From: DATAES01 sp036493595
Lineage (GTDB): Bacteria > Actinomycetota > Acidimicrobiia > Acidimicrobiales > JACDCH01
Reading direction: 5' to 3'
NCBI GenBank assembly: GCA_036493595.1
Contig: DASXPN010000073.1
Span: forward strand, 62,001 to 126,000
DNA length: 64,000 nt
Each line of letters opens with the position of its first letter. Position 1 is the first letter of the stretch. This document shows, piece after piece, positions 1 through 9,016 of this stretch. The notes under the pieces are model-generated. The model was not told the DNA's origin, searched no databases, and saw only the letters and a program-made list of their open reading frames with translations. The position numbers were made by a program, and so were the translations under genes.

Positions 1-1
1 T

Positions 2-49
2 TGGCAGGATCATGTCGACGGTTGGGTCACGCCCGCGGAGCCTCTCTGA
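2..49 (+). CDS. C-terminal end of an upstream gene (partial)
   Basis: An open frame enters from the left edge and stops at a TGA at 47-49, three bases before the next start codon. Only about 15 codons are visible, ending in residues DGWVTPAEPL, too few to name a family. The tight spacing to the next gene fits an operon. In mycobacteria the equivalent position upstream of the DUF2520-panC block holds a membrane protein gene, but nothing here confirms that identity. Confidence 0.35.
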   Translation, partial: WQDHVDGWVTPAEPL

Positions 50-52
50 CCT

Positions 53-763
53 ATGCCGCCCGCCGTTCGCATCGTCGGGCATGGCCGCGCCGGAGGATCG
101 CTGGCCGGCGCACTGAGATCGATCGGCTGGACGGTGGATGTCGTCGACCACGGCCGCGCCCCTCGCGCCGCGCGTGATGTCGACCTCCTGATTCTTGCCG
201 TGCCGGACGATGCGGTCGCGTCGGTGGCCGCCTCGGTTCTGCCCGTCGACACCGCCGTCGTCGCGCACATGGCGGGCTCACTGGGCCTCGACGTACTGGA
301 ACCGCACCCGCGTCGCGCGTCATTGCATCCGTTGGTTGCGCTGCCGAACGTCGAGCTCGGCGCGCGGCGTCTCTCGGGCGCGTGGTTCGCGGTCGCGGGT
401 GAGCCCGTCGTGAACGACGTCATCGATGCCCTCGGCGGTCACGCCTTCGTGGTCGATGACGAGCACCGCGCCGTCTATCACGCCGCCGCGGTCATCGCCT
501 CGAACCATCTCGTGGCGCTGCTGGCGCAGGTCGAGCGGGTCGCGGCGGCCGCGGACGTACCCCTCGAGGCGTACCTCGATCTCGTGCGCGCCACCGTGGA
601 CAACGTCGCCGCGCTCGGTCCTGCGGATGCGCTCACCGGCCCTGCGGCGCGGGGCGACGAAGCCACCATCCAACGGCATCTCGCGGCGCTGCCTGTAGAG
701 GAGCGCGAGTTGTACGAGGTGCTGGCCGACGCGTGCCGGAGGCTCGCGGCATGCAAGTCCTGA
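53..763 (+). CDS. Rossmann-like DUF2520 protein upstream of panC
   Basis: 236 residues. The N-terminus has a dinucleotide-binding glycine motif (G9-H-G11-R-A-G14) followed by a beta-alpha pattern and the segment LLILAVPDDAV, as in NADP-dependent dehydrogenases of the ProC/PanE type. The second half, with the SLHPL segment near residue 88 and the helical HAAAVIASNHLVAL segment, matches the DUF2520 domain. The substrate is unknown. The family is a recurrent neighbour of panC in actinobacteria, so a role linked to pantothenate metabolism, for example ketopantoate reduction, is an inference from context. It overlaps panC by 13 bases, which suggests translational coupling. Confidence 0.85.
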   Translation: MPPAVRIVGHGRAGGSLAGALRSIGWTVDVVDHGRAPRAARDVDLLILAVPDDAVASVAASVLPVDTAVVAHMAGSLGLDVLEPHPRRASLHPLVALPNVELGARRLSGAWFAVAGEPVVNDVIDALGGHAFVVDDEHRAVYHAAAVIASNHLVALLAQVERVAAAADVPLEAYLDLVRATVDNVAALGPADALTGPAARGDEATIQRHLAALPVEERELYEVLADACRRLAACKS

Positions 764-1614
764 CCACGATCGAGGAGAGCCGGGCGGTCCTCGAGGAAGG
801 GCGGGCCCGTGGGCAGACGGTCGGTCTCGTGCCGACGATGGGCTATCTGCATGACGGCCATCGATCGTTGATCGAACGGTCGGCCGCGGAGCGCGACATC
901 ACCGTTGTGACGGTGTTCGTGAATCCACTCCAGTTCGGAGCGGGCGAGGACCTGTCCGCGTACCCACGCGACTTCGATCGTGACGCCGCGATGTGCGAGG
1001 AGGCAGGCGCGGGCGTCGTGCTCCATCCAAGCGTCGAGGAGATGTATCCCGCGGGGTTACCGATGCTCACGACCGTGACCGTCGACGAAGTGTCGGCGCC
1101 CATGGAGGGTGCCTCGCGGCCGACTCATTTCGCCGGCGTCGCCACTGTGGTCGCGAAGCTTTTCAACATCGCGGGTTCGTGCCGTGCGTACTTCGGTGAG
1201 AAGGACTGGCAACAGCTGGCGGTGATCCGTCGCATGGCGGCCGACTTGTCCTTCCCGGTCGAGGTCGTCGGTTGTCCGACCGTGCGCGAGCGGGACGGCC
1301 TCGCGATGTCGAGCCGCAACGCCTACCTCACGCCCGAGGAGCGAGCAGCCGCGCCTGTCGTGCATTGGGCGCTCGTTGCCGGCGCGGCCGCGATCGCTTC
1401 GGGCGAGCGTGATCCGGCGAAGGTGAGGGCGCTCGTACGTGACCTGATCGAAGCCGAACCCCTGGCCGCGGTCGACTACGCCGAGGTCGTCGATGCCGCC
1501 ACCCTGCAAGGAGTCGACCCGCTCCGCGGCGAACTACGGGTACTTGCCGCAACGCGGTTCGGACGTGCCAGACTGATCGACAACGAGGGGGCGACCATCA
1601 AGGCGCCCACCTGA
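751..1614 (+). CDS. panC: pantothenate synthetase
   Basis: Condenses pantoate with beta-alanine using ATP, the last step of pantothenate synthesis; cytosolic. The 287 residues show the nucleotide-binding HIGH-like motif PTMGYLHDGH at 28-37, the VFVNPLQFG segment, the GEKDWQQL segment and the KMSKS-like SSRNAYL motif, all typical of PanC, and the length is normal for the family. An in-frame GTG at 733 lies further upstream, but the ATG at 751 is preferred because GGAGG at 738-742 sits 8 nt before it. It overlaps the DUF2520 gene and is followed closely by panD, which makes the beta-alanine substrate. Confidence 0.95.
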   Translation: MQVLTTIEESRAVLEEGRARGQTVGLVPTMGYLHDGHRSLIERSAAERDITVVTVFVNPLQFGAGEDLSAYPRDFDRDAAMCEEAGAGVVLHPSVEEMYPAGLPMLTTVTVDEVSAPMEGASRPTHFAGVATVVAKLFNIAGSCRAYFGEKDWQQLAVIRRMAADLSFPVEVVGCPTVRERDGLAMSSRNAYLTPEERAAAPVVHWALVAGAAAIASGERDPAKVRALVRDLIEAEPLAAVDYAEVVDAATLQGVDPLRGELRVLAATRFGRARLIDNEGATIKAPT

Positions 1615-1629
1615 CCTCAGGAGGGAATC

Positions 1630-2046
1630 ATGCGCCGCCGCATGATGAAGTCGAAGATCCATCGCGCCATCGTCACCGACGCGAACCTCGACTACGTCGG
1701 TTCGATCACCATCGATCGCGAGCTGATGGATCGAGCCGACCTGATGGAGTACGAGCAGGTGGCCGTCGTCGACATCGACAACGGCGCACGGCTCGAGACC
1801 TACGTGATCGAAGGTGAGCCGGCGTCGGGCGACATCTGCTTGAACGGCGCGGCCGCCCATCTGATCCATCCGGGCGACAGGGTCATCATCATCAGCTACA
1901 GCGAGTACGAGGACGCCGAGCTGCGAGCCGGTCACGAGCCGACGATCGTGCACGTCGACACCGCCAATCGCGCGATCTCCGAAGAGCTCGCCCGCCGCTT
2001 GGCCGAGGACCGTTTCTACACCGAGGTCGACGCGCTCGCTCGTTAG
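1630..2046 (+). CDS. panD: aspartate 1-decarboxylase
   Basis: Pyruvoyl enzyme converting aspartate to beta-alanine for PanC. The 138-residue proenzyme contains the self-cleavage site G24-S25 within YVGSIT, the KIHRA start of the family and the GAAAHLI segment near residue 75, which are conserved PanD features. A strong ribosome site (AGGAGGG at 1619-1625) lies just before the ATG. ATGs 12 and 15 bases further in would give the more usual MMKSKIHRA start, but the Shine-Dalgarno spacing favours 1630. It is 15 bases downstream of panC, so the two are almost certainly co-transcribed. Confidence 0.95.
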   Translation: MRRRMMKSKIHRAIVTDANLDYVGSITIDRELMDRADLMEYEQVAVVDIDNGARLETYVIEGEPASGDICLNGAAAHLIHPGDRVIIISYSEYEDAELRAGHEPTIVHVDTANRAISEELARRLAEDRFYTEVDALAR

Positions 2047-2071
2047 CTACTCCGGCCGAATACGGTCGACG

Positions 2072-3613
2072 GTGGTGGAGCTCGATCTGTTGGTGCTCGG
2101 GTCCGGCGTGGCCGGACTGTCCGCGGCCGTGCGTGCCGCGGAGACGCACGGGATGCGCGTGGGCGTGCTCACCAAAGGCGAGCTGCATCAAGCGACCACG
2201 CGGTGGGCGCAAGGGGGTGTCGCCGCGGTGTTGGGCGGGGGCGATCCTGATTCCACCGACCTTCACCTGGCCGACACGCTGGCAGCCGGCGCGGGCCTGT
2301 GTGACGCGGACGCGGTACGCGTCTTGGTGGACGAAGGGCCGAGCCGCGTGCACGAGCTCATCGCCCTCGGGGCCATCTTCGACGTCGACGAGCAGGGACG
2401 GTTGGAGCTCGCCCGTGAGGGTGGACACTCGAAGGCGCGGGTCGTGCACGCCGGTGGCGCGGCGACGGGTGCCGAGATCGAGCGTGCCCTCGTCGAAGCG
2501 GTGCGCCGCACCGCGGCTGCGATCTACGAGTCCTGGTTCGCACTCGACCTGATCGTCGAGAACGGTCGCTGCCGCGGCGTGGTCGCGCTCGACGGCAGCG
2601 GCGCACGGGCAGAGGTGCGGGCGGCCAACGTCCTCGTCGCCACCGGGGGCGCGGGCCAGTTGTACGCGGTGACGACCAATCCTGCGGAGGCGACCGGCGA
2701 CGGCATCGCGATGGCGCTGCGGGCTGGGGTCGCGGTGGCCGATCTCGAGTTCGTGCAGTTCCATCCGACGGCGTTGCATCATCCCGCGATGCCACGGCCG
2801 CTGCTGTCCGAGGCCTTGCGCGGGCACGGTGCCCGTCTGCGCGACACCGATGGTGAACAGTTCGTCGACGAGTTGTTGCCGCGCGACAAGGTCTCGCGCG
2901 CCATGACGGCGCGGATGCTCGAGCAGCAGGTCGATCATCTGTGGCTCGACGCGACGAACCTCGAACGGTTCGACGAGCGGTTCCCCACGATTGCGAATGC
3001 CCTTCGCGAGGTGGGCCTCGACCCCTCGCGCGACTGGCTGCCGATCGCGCCTGCCGCGCATTACCTGTGTGGTGGGATCGTCGCCGATCTCGACGGTGCA
3101 TCGTCGTTGCCGGGCCTGTGGGCTGCCGGTGAAACAGCATGCAACGGTGTCCACGGCGCGAACCGCCTGGCCTCGAACTCGCTGCTCGACGGCATGGTCT
3201 TCGCGCCGCGTGTCGTCGAAGCGATCGAGAAGGGCAAGGACTCGGCCGAACCAACCGGTGCGATGCGCGCGGTGCTCGGCGACATGGAGCGCGGTGATGG
3301 CATCGCGGGTCGGCGCCTCACGACGTCCATCGCGTGGGACGACGGTCCGACGGTCACCCGTGAGGACCTGCAAGTCGAGCTGACGCGATCGGCTGGTGTG
3401 CTGCGGACCGCATCATCGCTCCGCGAGGCGGCTGCGATCGCTCGGCGGGCCTCGGGTGAGGACTCGGTCAGCGGTCACGAGTTGCGCAACCTCGGCACCG
3501 TCGCGCAGGCGCTCATCGCCGGCGCCCTCGCACGCGAGGAGAGCCGGGGCGCGCACACCCGCATCGATCTTCCCGACACGAGTGACGCCTTCCGGCTGCG
3601 GCTCGTCTCGTAG
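2072..3613 (+). CDS. nadB: L-aspartate oxidase
   Basis: FAD enzyme that oxidises aspartate to iminoaspartate, the first step of de novo NAD synthesis. The 513-residue protein starts with the FAD fold (GSGVAGLSAAV at 10-20), then shows HAGGAATGAEIERAL, the substrate-site segment EFVQFHPTAL, the segment SEALRGHGARL, and the C-terminal flavin segment HGANRLASNSLLDG, all typical of NadB. Length is normal. GTG codons at 2072 and 2075 are both possible; a TACGGT box at 2061-2066 would place transcription start at or next to them. nadC follows downstream, but no nadA gene is in the window. Confidence 0.93.
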   Translation: MVELDLLVLGSGVAGLSAAVRAAETHGMRVGVLTKGELHQATTRWAQGGVAAVLGGGDPDSTDLHLADTLAAGAGLCDADAVRVLVDEGPSRVHELIALGAIFDVDEQGRLELAREGGHSKARVVHAGGAATGAEIERALVEAVRRTAAAIYESWFALDLIVENGRCRGVVALDGSGARAEVRAANVLVATGGAGQLYAVTTNPAEATGDGIAMALRAGVAVADLEFVQFHPTALHHPAMPRPLLSEALRGHGARLRDTDGEQFVDELLPRDKVSRAMTARMLEQQVDHLWLDATNLERFDERFPTIANALREVGLDPSRDWLPIAPAAHYLCGGIVADLDGASSLPGLWAAGETACNGVHGANRLASNSLLDGMVFAPRVVEAIEKGKDSAEPTGAMRAVLGDMERGDGIAGRRLTTSIAWDDGPTVTREDLQVELTRSAGVLRTASSLREAAAIARRASGEDSVSGHELRNLGTVAQALIAGALAREESRGAHTRIDLPDTSDAFRLRLVS

Positions 3614-3631
3614 GGCTGCGAGGATGCCCCG

Positions 3632-4465
3632 ATGACAGAAGTCAGCGGACATCCCGCGAACTGGTATCCCGATCCTTTCGGTCGGTTCGAGATGCGGTAC
3701 TACGACGGCACCCAGTGGACCGAGCACGTGTCCAACGGCGGTGGTGCGCAACAGCTCGATCCGCCGGTGGGGTCGAGCGTCGTCCCCACCGTCAATCGCA
3801 CGATCGCGAAGGTCCAAGACGATGTTGTGCGCGCCGGGCTCACGGGCGGCCAGATGGCCGGCGGCGGCACCGTGTACTCCGAGCCGATCCTGGTGGTGAG
3901 CCAGAAGGCGAAGTGGATCGAGGTCAACAACGAGTACGCGATCTTCGATCAGCACGGCGCGCAGGTCGGTGCGGTGCGCGAGGTCGGCCAGAGCACGGCC
4001 AAGAAGATGGTCCGCGTGCTCACGTCGTACGACCAGTTCCTCACGCACAAGTTGCAGATCGTCGACATGCAAGGAACCGTGCTGCTGGCGCTGACCCGTC
4101 CGGCGAAGTTCATGAAGTCCAAGATCATCGTGTCGGACGGCACCGGACGCGAGATCGGCCAGATCGTGCAGCAGAACGTCGTGGGCAAGATCCACTTCGG
4201 CCTCGAGTCGAGCGGGCATGCGTACGGCTCGATCAACGCCGAGAACTGGCGGGCCTGGAACTTCAACATCCAAGACCACACCGGCGCCGAGGTCGCCCGC
4301 ATCACCAAGACCTGGGAAGGCTTCGCGAAGACGATGTTCACGACGGCGGACAACTACGTCGTGCAACTCCACGGCGAGCTCCAGGAGCCCCTGTGCTCAC
4401 TCGTGATCGCGTCCGCTCTGTCGATCGACACCGCTCTCAAGCAGGACGACCGCGGCCTCAACTAG
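3632..4465 (+). CDS. DUF2510 and scramblase/LURP1-like domain protein
   Basis: 277 residues. Residues about 8-35 (NWYPDPFGRFEMRYYDGTQW) are a clear DUF2510 motif, a short domain found almost only in actinobacteria. From about residue 85 to the end the protein resembles the phospholipid scramblase/LURP-one fold: repeated beta hairpins such as YAIFDQHGAQVGAVRE and KIIVSDGTGREIGQIVQ. No transmembrane segment or signal peptide is seen. The function is unknown and lipid scrambling should not be assumed. It sits between nadB and the convergent DUF983 gene, 18 bases after the nadB stop. Confidence 0.8.
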   Translation: MTEVSGHPANWYPDPFGRFEMRYYDGTQWTEHVSNGGGAQQLDPPVGSSVVPTVNRTIAKVQDDVVRAGLTGGQMAGGGTVYSEPILVVSQKAKWIEVNNEYAIFDQHGAQVGAVREVGQSTAKKMVRVLTSYDQFLTHKLQIVDMQGTVLLALTRPAKFMKSKIIVSDGTGREIGQIVQQNVVGKIHFGLESSGHAYGSINAENWRAWNFNIQDHTGAEVARITKTWEGFAKTMFTTADNYVVQLHGELQEPLCSLVIASALSIDTALKQDDRGLN

Positions 4466-4478
4466 CGAAATCGGCGGG

Positions 4479-4889
4479 TCAGCGTTCGTCGTGTTGGGCG
4501 GCTTCGGCTTCCTCGACCGGGTCGAGGGGACGGGCGGCGAAGTCGACCGCCGCCCACGTCGACTTCGCGAACGGGTACAGCAGCAGCGGGCCGAGGATCG
4601 CGATGGCGGCACCGACGAGCAGCCACGGCACCAGTGACACGTCGCCGTCGTTGGCGGCGGCCCACAGCAGGAAGGCGAAGATCTCGATCACCAGCAGCAC
4701 ACCCGTGACGGCGTAGTTCACGAGGTACACGCCGGTGAAGAACCCCTCTTCGCGCTCGAACTTGTAGCCGCACCGCGGGCAGCGTTCCTTGAGCTGGAAG
4801 TAGGTGCGGAAGATCTTCCTGGCTCCGCATCGACCGCACCGGCGCCGCACGCCCCGCAGCACAATCGTGCGCACCCGTGCGCGCTCCAC
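4479..4889 (-). CDS. DUF983 membrane protein with zinc-ribbon-like cysteines
   Basis: 136 residues. Two CxxC pairs (CGRCG near 18-22 and CPRCG near 37-41) precede two hydrophobic stretches (about 52-76 and 86-106), the standard layout of DUF983, a family of small membrane proteins of unknown role. It begins with GTG, and a TAGCCT box lies exactly 7 nt upstream, suggesting a leaderless transcript. It is convergent with the gene on its left and divergent from nadC. The acidic tail after the last membrane segment probably faces the cytoplasm. Confidence 0.8.
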   Translation of the reverse strand: MERARVRTIVLRGVRRRCGRCGARKIFRTYFQLKERCPRCGYKFEREEGFFTGVYLVNYAVTGVLLVIEIFAFLLWAAANDGDVSLVPWLLVGAAIAILGPLLLYPFAKSTWAAVDFAARPLDPVEEAEAAQHDER

Positions 4890-4896
4890 GACGATC

Positions 4897-4902
4897 AGGC
4901 TA
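4897..4902 (-). promoter_or_regulatory. -10 box, leaderless (DUF983 gene)
   Basis: TAGCCT read on the minus strand, ending 7 nt before the GTG at 4889. No convincing -35 box is seen. Part of the recurrent TANNNT pattern described in the findings. Confidence 0.5.
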
Positions 4903-4939
4903 GGAGGACGACACGTCGGTTTGGCAGGCTGGGGCAGTC

Positions 4940-5830
4940 ATGCACGATCCACTCGGTCCACCGATCGCGGCGGTGCGCGCCGCGGTGGCGCGCGCCCTCG
5001 ATGAAGACCTCACGCCATTGGGCGACCTCACATCGGCGTTGCTGCCTCGCGACCTCACTGCGTCCGCCGATTTCGTCGCCCGCGCCGCGGGCGTCCTCGC
5101 CGGTGTCGACTGCGCGACGGAGGCGTTCGCGCAGCTCGATCACTCGATCGACGTCACCTGGTTTGCTGCTGACGGCGATGACGTCGACGCGAAGCAACGC
5201 TTGGGACGCGTCACCGGTCCGCTGGCGCCGATCCTGACCGCCGAGCGGACCGCGCTGAACTTTCTCTGCCATCTCTCCGGCATCGCGACGACGACGCGCG
5301 GGTTCGTCCGCGCCGCCAACGCGGCCAGTGCCACTGGTGGCGCAGCGCGGATCTGGGACACCCGCAAGACCACGCCCGGCCTGCGTTCGCTCGAGAAGGC
5401 GGCCGTGCGCGCGGGTGGTGGAGTGAACCATCGCGGCAACTTGTCCGACTGGGTGTTGCTCAAGGACAACCACATCGCGCTGCTCGGCATCGAAGAGGCA
5501 GTCGATCGGGCGCGGCGCACGTGGCCCGCGCGCACCGTGCACGTCGAGTGTGACGACCTCTCGCAAGTCGAACGCGCACTCTCGACGGGAGCGGATGCAA
5601 TCCTGCTCGACAACATGACTGTCGAAGAGGTGGTCGAGTGCGTGGCCGCCGCGGATCGCTACGGCTCGAGCACTGGGCGGCGCCGGCCGCTGCTGGAGGT
5701 GAGCGGCAACGTGACTCTCGAGTCCGTCGGTGCCTATGCCGCGACCGGCGTCGACTGCATCTCGTCGAGCTCGATCACGATGAGCGCGCCCGTTCTCGAC
5801 ATCGGACTCGACGTCGAGGTCTGCGCGTAG
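4940..5830 (+). CDS. nadC: nicotinate-nucleotide pyrophosphorylase (carboxylating)
   Basis: Quinolinate phosphoribosyltransferase making nicotinate mononucleotide from quinolinate and PRPP. The 296-residue protein has the family blocks in order: ERTALNFLCHLSGIAT near residue 100, the PRPP/quinolinate-binding DTRKTTPGLR near 137, GGGVNHR, LKDNHIALLG, ADAILLDNM and the C-terminal phosphate-binding region LEVSGNVTLESVGAYA. Length is usual. A GGGG stretch at 4931-4934 precedes the ATG. Its stop overlaps the coaX start by one base (TAGTG), implying coupled translation of NAD and CoA pathway genes. Confidence 0.95.
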   Translation: MHDPLGPPIAAVRAAVARALDEDLTPLGDLTSALLPRDLTASADFVARAAGVLAGVDCATEAFAQLDHSIDVTWFAADGDDVDAKQRLGRVTGPLAPILTAERTALNFLCHLSGIATTTRGFVRAANAASATGGAARIWDTRKTTPGLRSLEKAAVRAGGGVNHRGNLSDWVLLKDNHIALLGIEEAVDRARRTWPARTVHVECDDLSQVERALSTGADAILLDNMTVEEVVECVAAADRYGSSTGRRRPLLEVSGNVTLESVGAYAATGVDCISSSSITMSAPVLDIGLDVEVCA

Positions 5831-6636
5831 TGCTGCTCGCCGTCGACGTCGGCAACACGCAGACCGTCATCGGCCTCTACGGGCTCGACGATGACGGCGG
5901 CGAGCCGCGCGGTACGGGTGCCGAGCGCGACCTGCTCGACCACTGGCGCATCGCCACGTCTGCCGAGCGCACCTCGGACGAGCTGGCGCTGCTCGTGCAG
6001 GAGTTCCTCGGCTTCCACGGTTTCAGCTTCGACGAGGACGTCGACGGCGTCGCGCTGTGCTCGTCAGTCCCGAGCATCACCGCCGCGGTACGCGAGATGA
6101 GTGAGCGCTACTTCGGGTTCGCGGCCATCGTCGTCGAACCCGGTGTCAAGACGGGCATGCCGATTCTGTACGACAGCCCTCGCCAGGTGGGACCCGACCG
6201 GATCGCGGACGCGCTCGCCGCCTACGACCTCTACGGGGGACCGACCATCGTCGTCGACTTCGGAACGGCGACGACCCTCGAAGCCATCTCGGGCAAGGGC
6301 GAGTACCTCGGCGGCGCCATCATCCCCGGCATCGAGATCAGCCTGGACGCGCTGTACGGACGAGCGGCCGCACTGTTCCGGGTCGAGCTCGTCGAACCTC
6401 GGAGTGTCATCGGGAAGAACACGACGGAGTCGATCCAGTCCGGCGCGCTGTACGGTTTCGCCGCGCAGGTTGACGGCATCTGCACGCGGATGGTCAAGGA
6501 GTTGGGGGAGGCGACGGTCGTTGCGACCGGTGGATTGGCCGGGCTCATCTCGCCGTTCTCGGACGCCATCCAGTACCACGAACCTTGGCTCACACTGCAC
6601 GGGCTTCGCCTGATCTTCCAGAAGAACCAGCCGTGA
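5830..6636 (+). CDS. coaX: type III pantothenate kinase
   Basis: Phosphorylates pantothenate, the committed step of CoA synthesis; CoaX enzymes are insensitive to CoA feedback and need a monovalent cation. The 268 residues show the ASKHA-type phosphate motif DVGNTQTVIGL near the start, PILYDSPRQVGPDRI, the second motif VDFGTATTLEAIS, GGAIIPGI and IGKNTTESIQSGALYG. The start is the GTG at 5830 that shares one base with the nadC stop. It lies downstream of panC and panD, so the cluster supplies and then uses pantothenate. The lysS start overlaps its stop. Confidence 0.94.
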   Translation: MLLAVDVGNTQTVIGLYGLDDDGGEPRGTGAERDLLDHWRIATSAERTSDELALLVQEFLGFHGFSFDEDVDGVALCSSVPSITAAVREMSERYFGFAAIVVEPGVKTGMPILYDSPRQVGPDRIADALAAYDLYGGPTIVVDFGTATTLEAISGKGEYLGGAIIPGIEISLDALYGRAAALFRVELVEPRSVIGKNTTESIQSGALYGFAAQVDGICTRMVKELGEATVVATGGLAGLISPFSDAIQYHEPWLTLHGLRLIFQKNQP

Positions 6637-8057
6637 GCGGCGCCATCCCGTACCGCTACGAGCCGGACGCGACCGCAGCAGGATTGCACGGTCGGTTCGG
6701 CTCGCTCGAGCCAGGCACGGAGACCGACAGCACGGTGACGGTCGCGGGCCGCCTGATGCTGCGACGCGTCCAGGGCAAGCTCGCGTTCGGCACGTTGCAG
6801 GATTCGTCCGGTCGCATCCAGCTCTTCGCGACCGCGCAGGGCACACCCGATTTCGACGCGTTCTGCGCCCGTTCTCTCGGCGACTGGATCGGTGTGCGGG
6901 GCATCGTCATGACGACGAAGCGCGGCGAGCTGTCCGTGCGCGTCGACGAGTGGACCTTGCTCGCCGAGGCGAAGCGGCCGTTCCCCGACAAGTGGCACGG
7001 CATCACCGACACCGACACTCGCTACCGCCAGCGCTATGTCGATCTGTGGGTGAGCGACGACGTCCGCCGCACGTTCGAATTGCGCAGCCGGCTCGTGTCG
7101 TTCGCGCGCCGGTGGCTCGAGGACCGCGGCTTCATGGAGGTCGAGACTCCCGTGTTGCAACCCTTGCCGGGTGGTGCGCACGCCAAGCCGTTCACGACGC
7201 ACCACAACGCGCTCGACATGGAGATGTACCTGCGCGTCGCGCCCGAGCTGTATCTCAAGCGGCTGATCGCGGGCGGGTTCGAGAAGGTGTTCGAGATCGG
7301 CCGTGTGTTTCGCAACGAAGGACTTGGGTACCGGTGGAACCCTGAGTTCACGATGCTCGAGCTCTACCAGGCGTATGCCGACTACCACGACATCATGGCG
7401 CTCACGGAACAACTCATCGCCGACGCAGCCGCGGAGCTGTGCGGCACGACAAAGCTCCGCTACCTCGATCGCGATCTCGACCTCACGCCGCCGTGGCGGC
7501 GGGCGACGATGACAGAGCTCATCAAGGAGCACGCCGGCATCGACGTCGATCTCGACACACCGATCAGCCAGCTACGTGGCCTGTGCGACGAGCGCGAGAT
7601 CCCGTGGAGAGACTCCGACGGCCCCGGCAAGCTCGTGCTCGAGTTGTACGAGAAGACGACAGAGGCCGAGCTCTGGGGACCGGTCTTCGTGTGCGACTAC
7701 CCGAAGGAGGTCTCGCCCCTGGCCCGGGACCATCGGAGCCGGCCCGGTTACGTGGAGCGCTTCGAACCGATCATCGCGGGACGCGAGATCGGCAACGCGT
7801 TCAGCGAGTTGATCGATCCGGTGGATCAGCGGGAGCGGCTCGAGGATCAAGCACGCGCCCGGGCCGGCGGCGACGAGGAGGCGATGAGCTTCGACGCCGA
7901 CTACGTCCGCGCGCTCGAGTATGGGCTGCCACCGACGGGCGGGCTCGGGATCGGCATCGATCGCGTGGTGATGATCCTCGCCGATGTGCCCACGATCCGA
8001 GACGTGATCCTGTTCCCCACGTTGAGGCCCGAACAGGTCCAGGGTCAGGACAAGTAG
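6633..8057 (+). CDS. lysS: lysine--tRNA ligase, class II
   Basis: Charges tRNA-Lys. An N-terminal OB-fold anticodon-binding domain (about residues 30-135) precedes the class II catalytic core, with motif 1 around ETPVLQPLPGGAHAKPF, motif 2 in FEIGRVFRNEGLG followed by NPEFTMLE, and motif 3 GLGIGIDRVVMIL near the C-terminus. At 474 residues it is slightly short but complete. The GTG at 6633 (overlapping the coaX stop, GTGA) is chosen over an ATG at 6585, which would lie 52 bases inside coaX. panD-coaX-lysS-clpC order also occurs in mycobacteria. Confidence 0.94.
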   Translation: MSGAIPYRYEPDATAAGLHGRFGSLEPGTETDSTVTVAGRLMLRRVQGKLAFGTLQDSSGRIQLFATAQGTPDFDAFCARSLGDWIGVRGIVMTTKRGELSVRVDEWTLLAEAKRPFPDKWHGITDTDTRYRQRYVDLWVSDDVRRTFELRSRLVSFARRWLEDRGFMEVETPVLQPLPGGAHAKPFTTHHNALDMEMYLRVAPELYLKRLIAGGFEKVFEIGRVFRNEGLGYRWNPEFTMLELYQAYADYHDIMALTEQLIADAAAELCGTTKLRYLDRDLDLTPPWRRATMTELIKEHAGIDVDLDTPISQLRGLCDEREIPWRDSDGPGKLVLELYEKTTEAELWGPVFVCDYPKEVSPLARDHRSRPGYVERFEPIIAGREIGNAFSELIDPVDQRERLEDQARARAGGDEEAMSFDADYVRALEYGLPPTGGLGIGIDRVVMILADVPTIRDVILFPTLRPEQVQGQDK

Positions 8058-9016
8058 TGCGCGTCCTCGTCACCGGCATGGGCGGTGAGATCGGCATCCG
8101 CGTCACGAACCTGCTCGAGCGCGATCACAACATCAACGACGTGCTCGGCGTCGACATCGACCCGCCGCGGCGCCGGATGCATCGCGCCGAGTTCCGCCGA
8201 GTCGATCCTCGCGATCGCCGCAAGCTCGTCCGCATCGTGCGTGACTTCGAGCCGACTGCGGTCGTGCACCTCGGCGTGTACGAGCCCAATGCGCGCGCCG
8301 GACCCGATCTCGCGCGATCGCTGACCCACGAGTTCACTCTGGCCGCGCTCGGCGCGGCGGCGGACAGCCGCAGCCTCGATCGAATCGTCGTGCGATCGGG
8401 CATCGAGGTCTACGGACGGGCTCGAGGAGCAGCCACGCGACCGGACGAGTCGGTTGCGCCTGCACCGACATCGGGGTTCGGGCGATCGTTGCTGGAAGTG
8501 GAGCTGGCGGCGCGTGAGGCGGCTGACAGCGCGGACGCGTCATTGACACTCGTGCGGTGCGCGCCAATCGTCGGTCCGCACATGTCGAGTCCGCTCGGAC
8601 GCCTCCTGCGGCTCCCGGTCGTTCCCACCGGCGCCCTGTCCGACCCTCCGTTCTCGCTGCTGCATCAGGACGATGCCGCGGAGGCGTTCGTACGGGCACT
8701 CGATCGGAAGTGCGACGAGCCGCTGAACGTCGTCGGTCGCGGCGTCGTGACCGCAGCACAAGCAGCGCGGCTCGGCGGCCGGATCGTGTTCCCGGTCGTC
8801 GGTCCGCAATGGCTCGCAGCACGGGCGATCGCGGAGCTACTGGGCGCGCCGCTGCCCGATCATGTGCAAGAGCTCTTGGTAAGGGGCCGGTCGGCCGACG
8901 GATCGCTCGCCGCGACGGTCCTCGGCCTCGACGACTGCACGAGCACGTTCGAGATCGTGCAGGACCTCTACGAGTGGGCCTCGGTCACCTACCTGAAGGC
9001 GTCGGAAGCAGCGTGA
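8057..9016 (+). CDS. NAD-dependent epimerase/dehydratase-like protein (extended SDR)
   Basis: 319 residues starting at a GTG that overlaps the lysS stop by one base. The N-terminus TGMGGEIG (6-13) is the extended-SDR dinucleotide motif, followed by D-rich strand ends (VLGVDIDPPRRR) and VVHLGVYEPN. A clear YxxxK catalytic pair is not obvious, only VRSGIEVYGRA near residue 120, so it may bind rather than transform a nucleotide-sugar. The C-terminal part has the LLHQDDAAEAFVRAL segment typical of the family. The next gene is acyltransferase-like; paired SDR and PlsC-like genes of unknown role are known in mycobacteria. Confidence 0.8.
   Translation: MRVLVTGMGGEIGIRVTNLLERDHNINDVLGVDIDPPRRRMHRAEFRRVDPRDRRKLVRIVRDFEPTAVVHLGVYEPNARAGPDLARSLTHEFTLAALGAAADSRSLDRIVVRSGIEVYGRARGAATRPDESVAPAPTSGFGRSLLEVELAAREAADSADASLTLVRCAPIVGPHMSSPLGRLLRLPVVPTGALSDPPFSLLHQDDAAEAFVRALDRKCDEPLNVVGRGVVTAAQAARLGGRIVFPVVGPQWLAARAIAELLGAPLPDHVQELLVRGRSADGSLAATVLGLDDCTSTFEIVQDLYEWASVTYLKASEAA

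Noticed and set aside
5638..5829. Upstream extension of coaX into nadC
   Set aside because: The open frame continues upstream, but the family N-terminus (DVGNTQTV) begins right after the GTG at 5830 and the extension is antisense-like low complexity.
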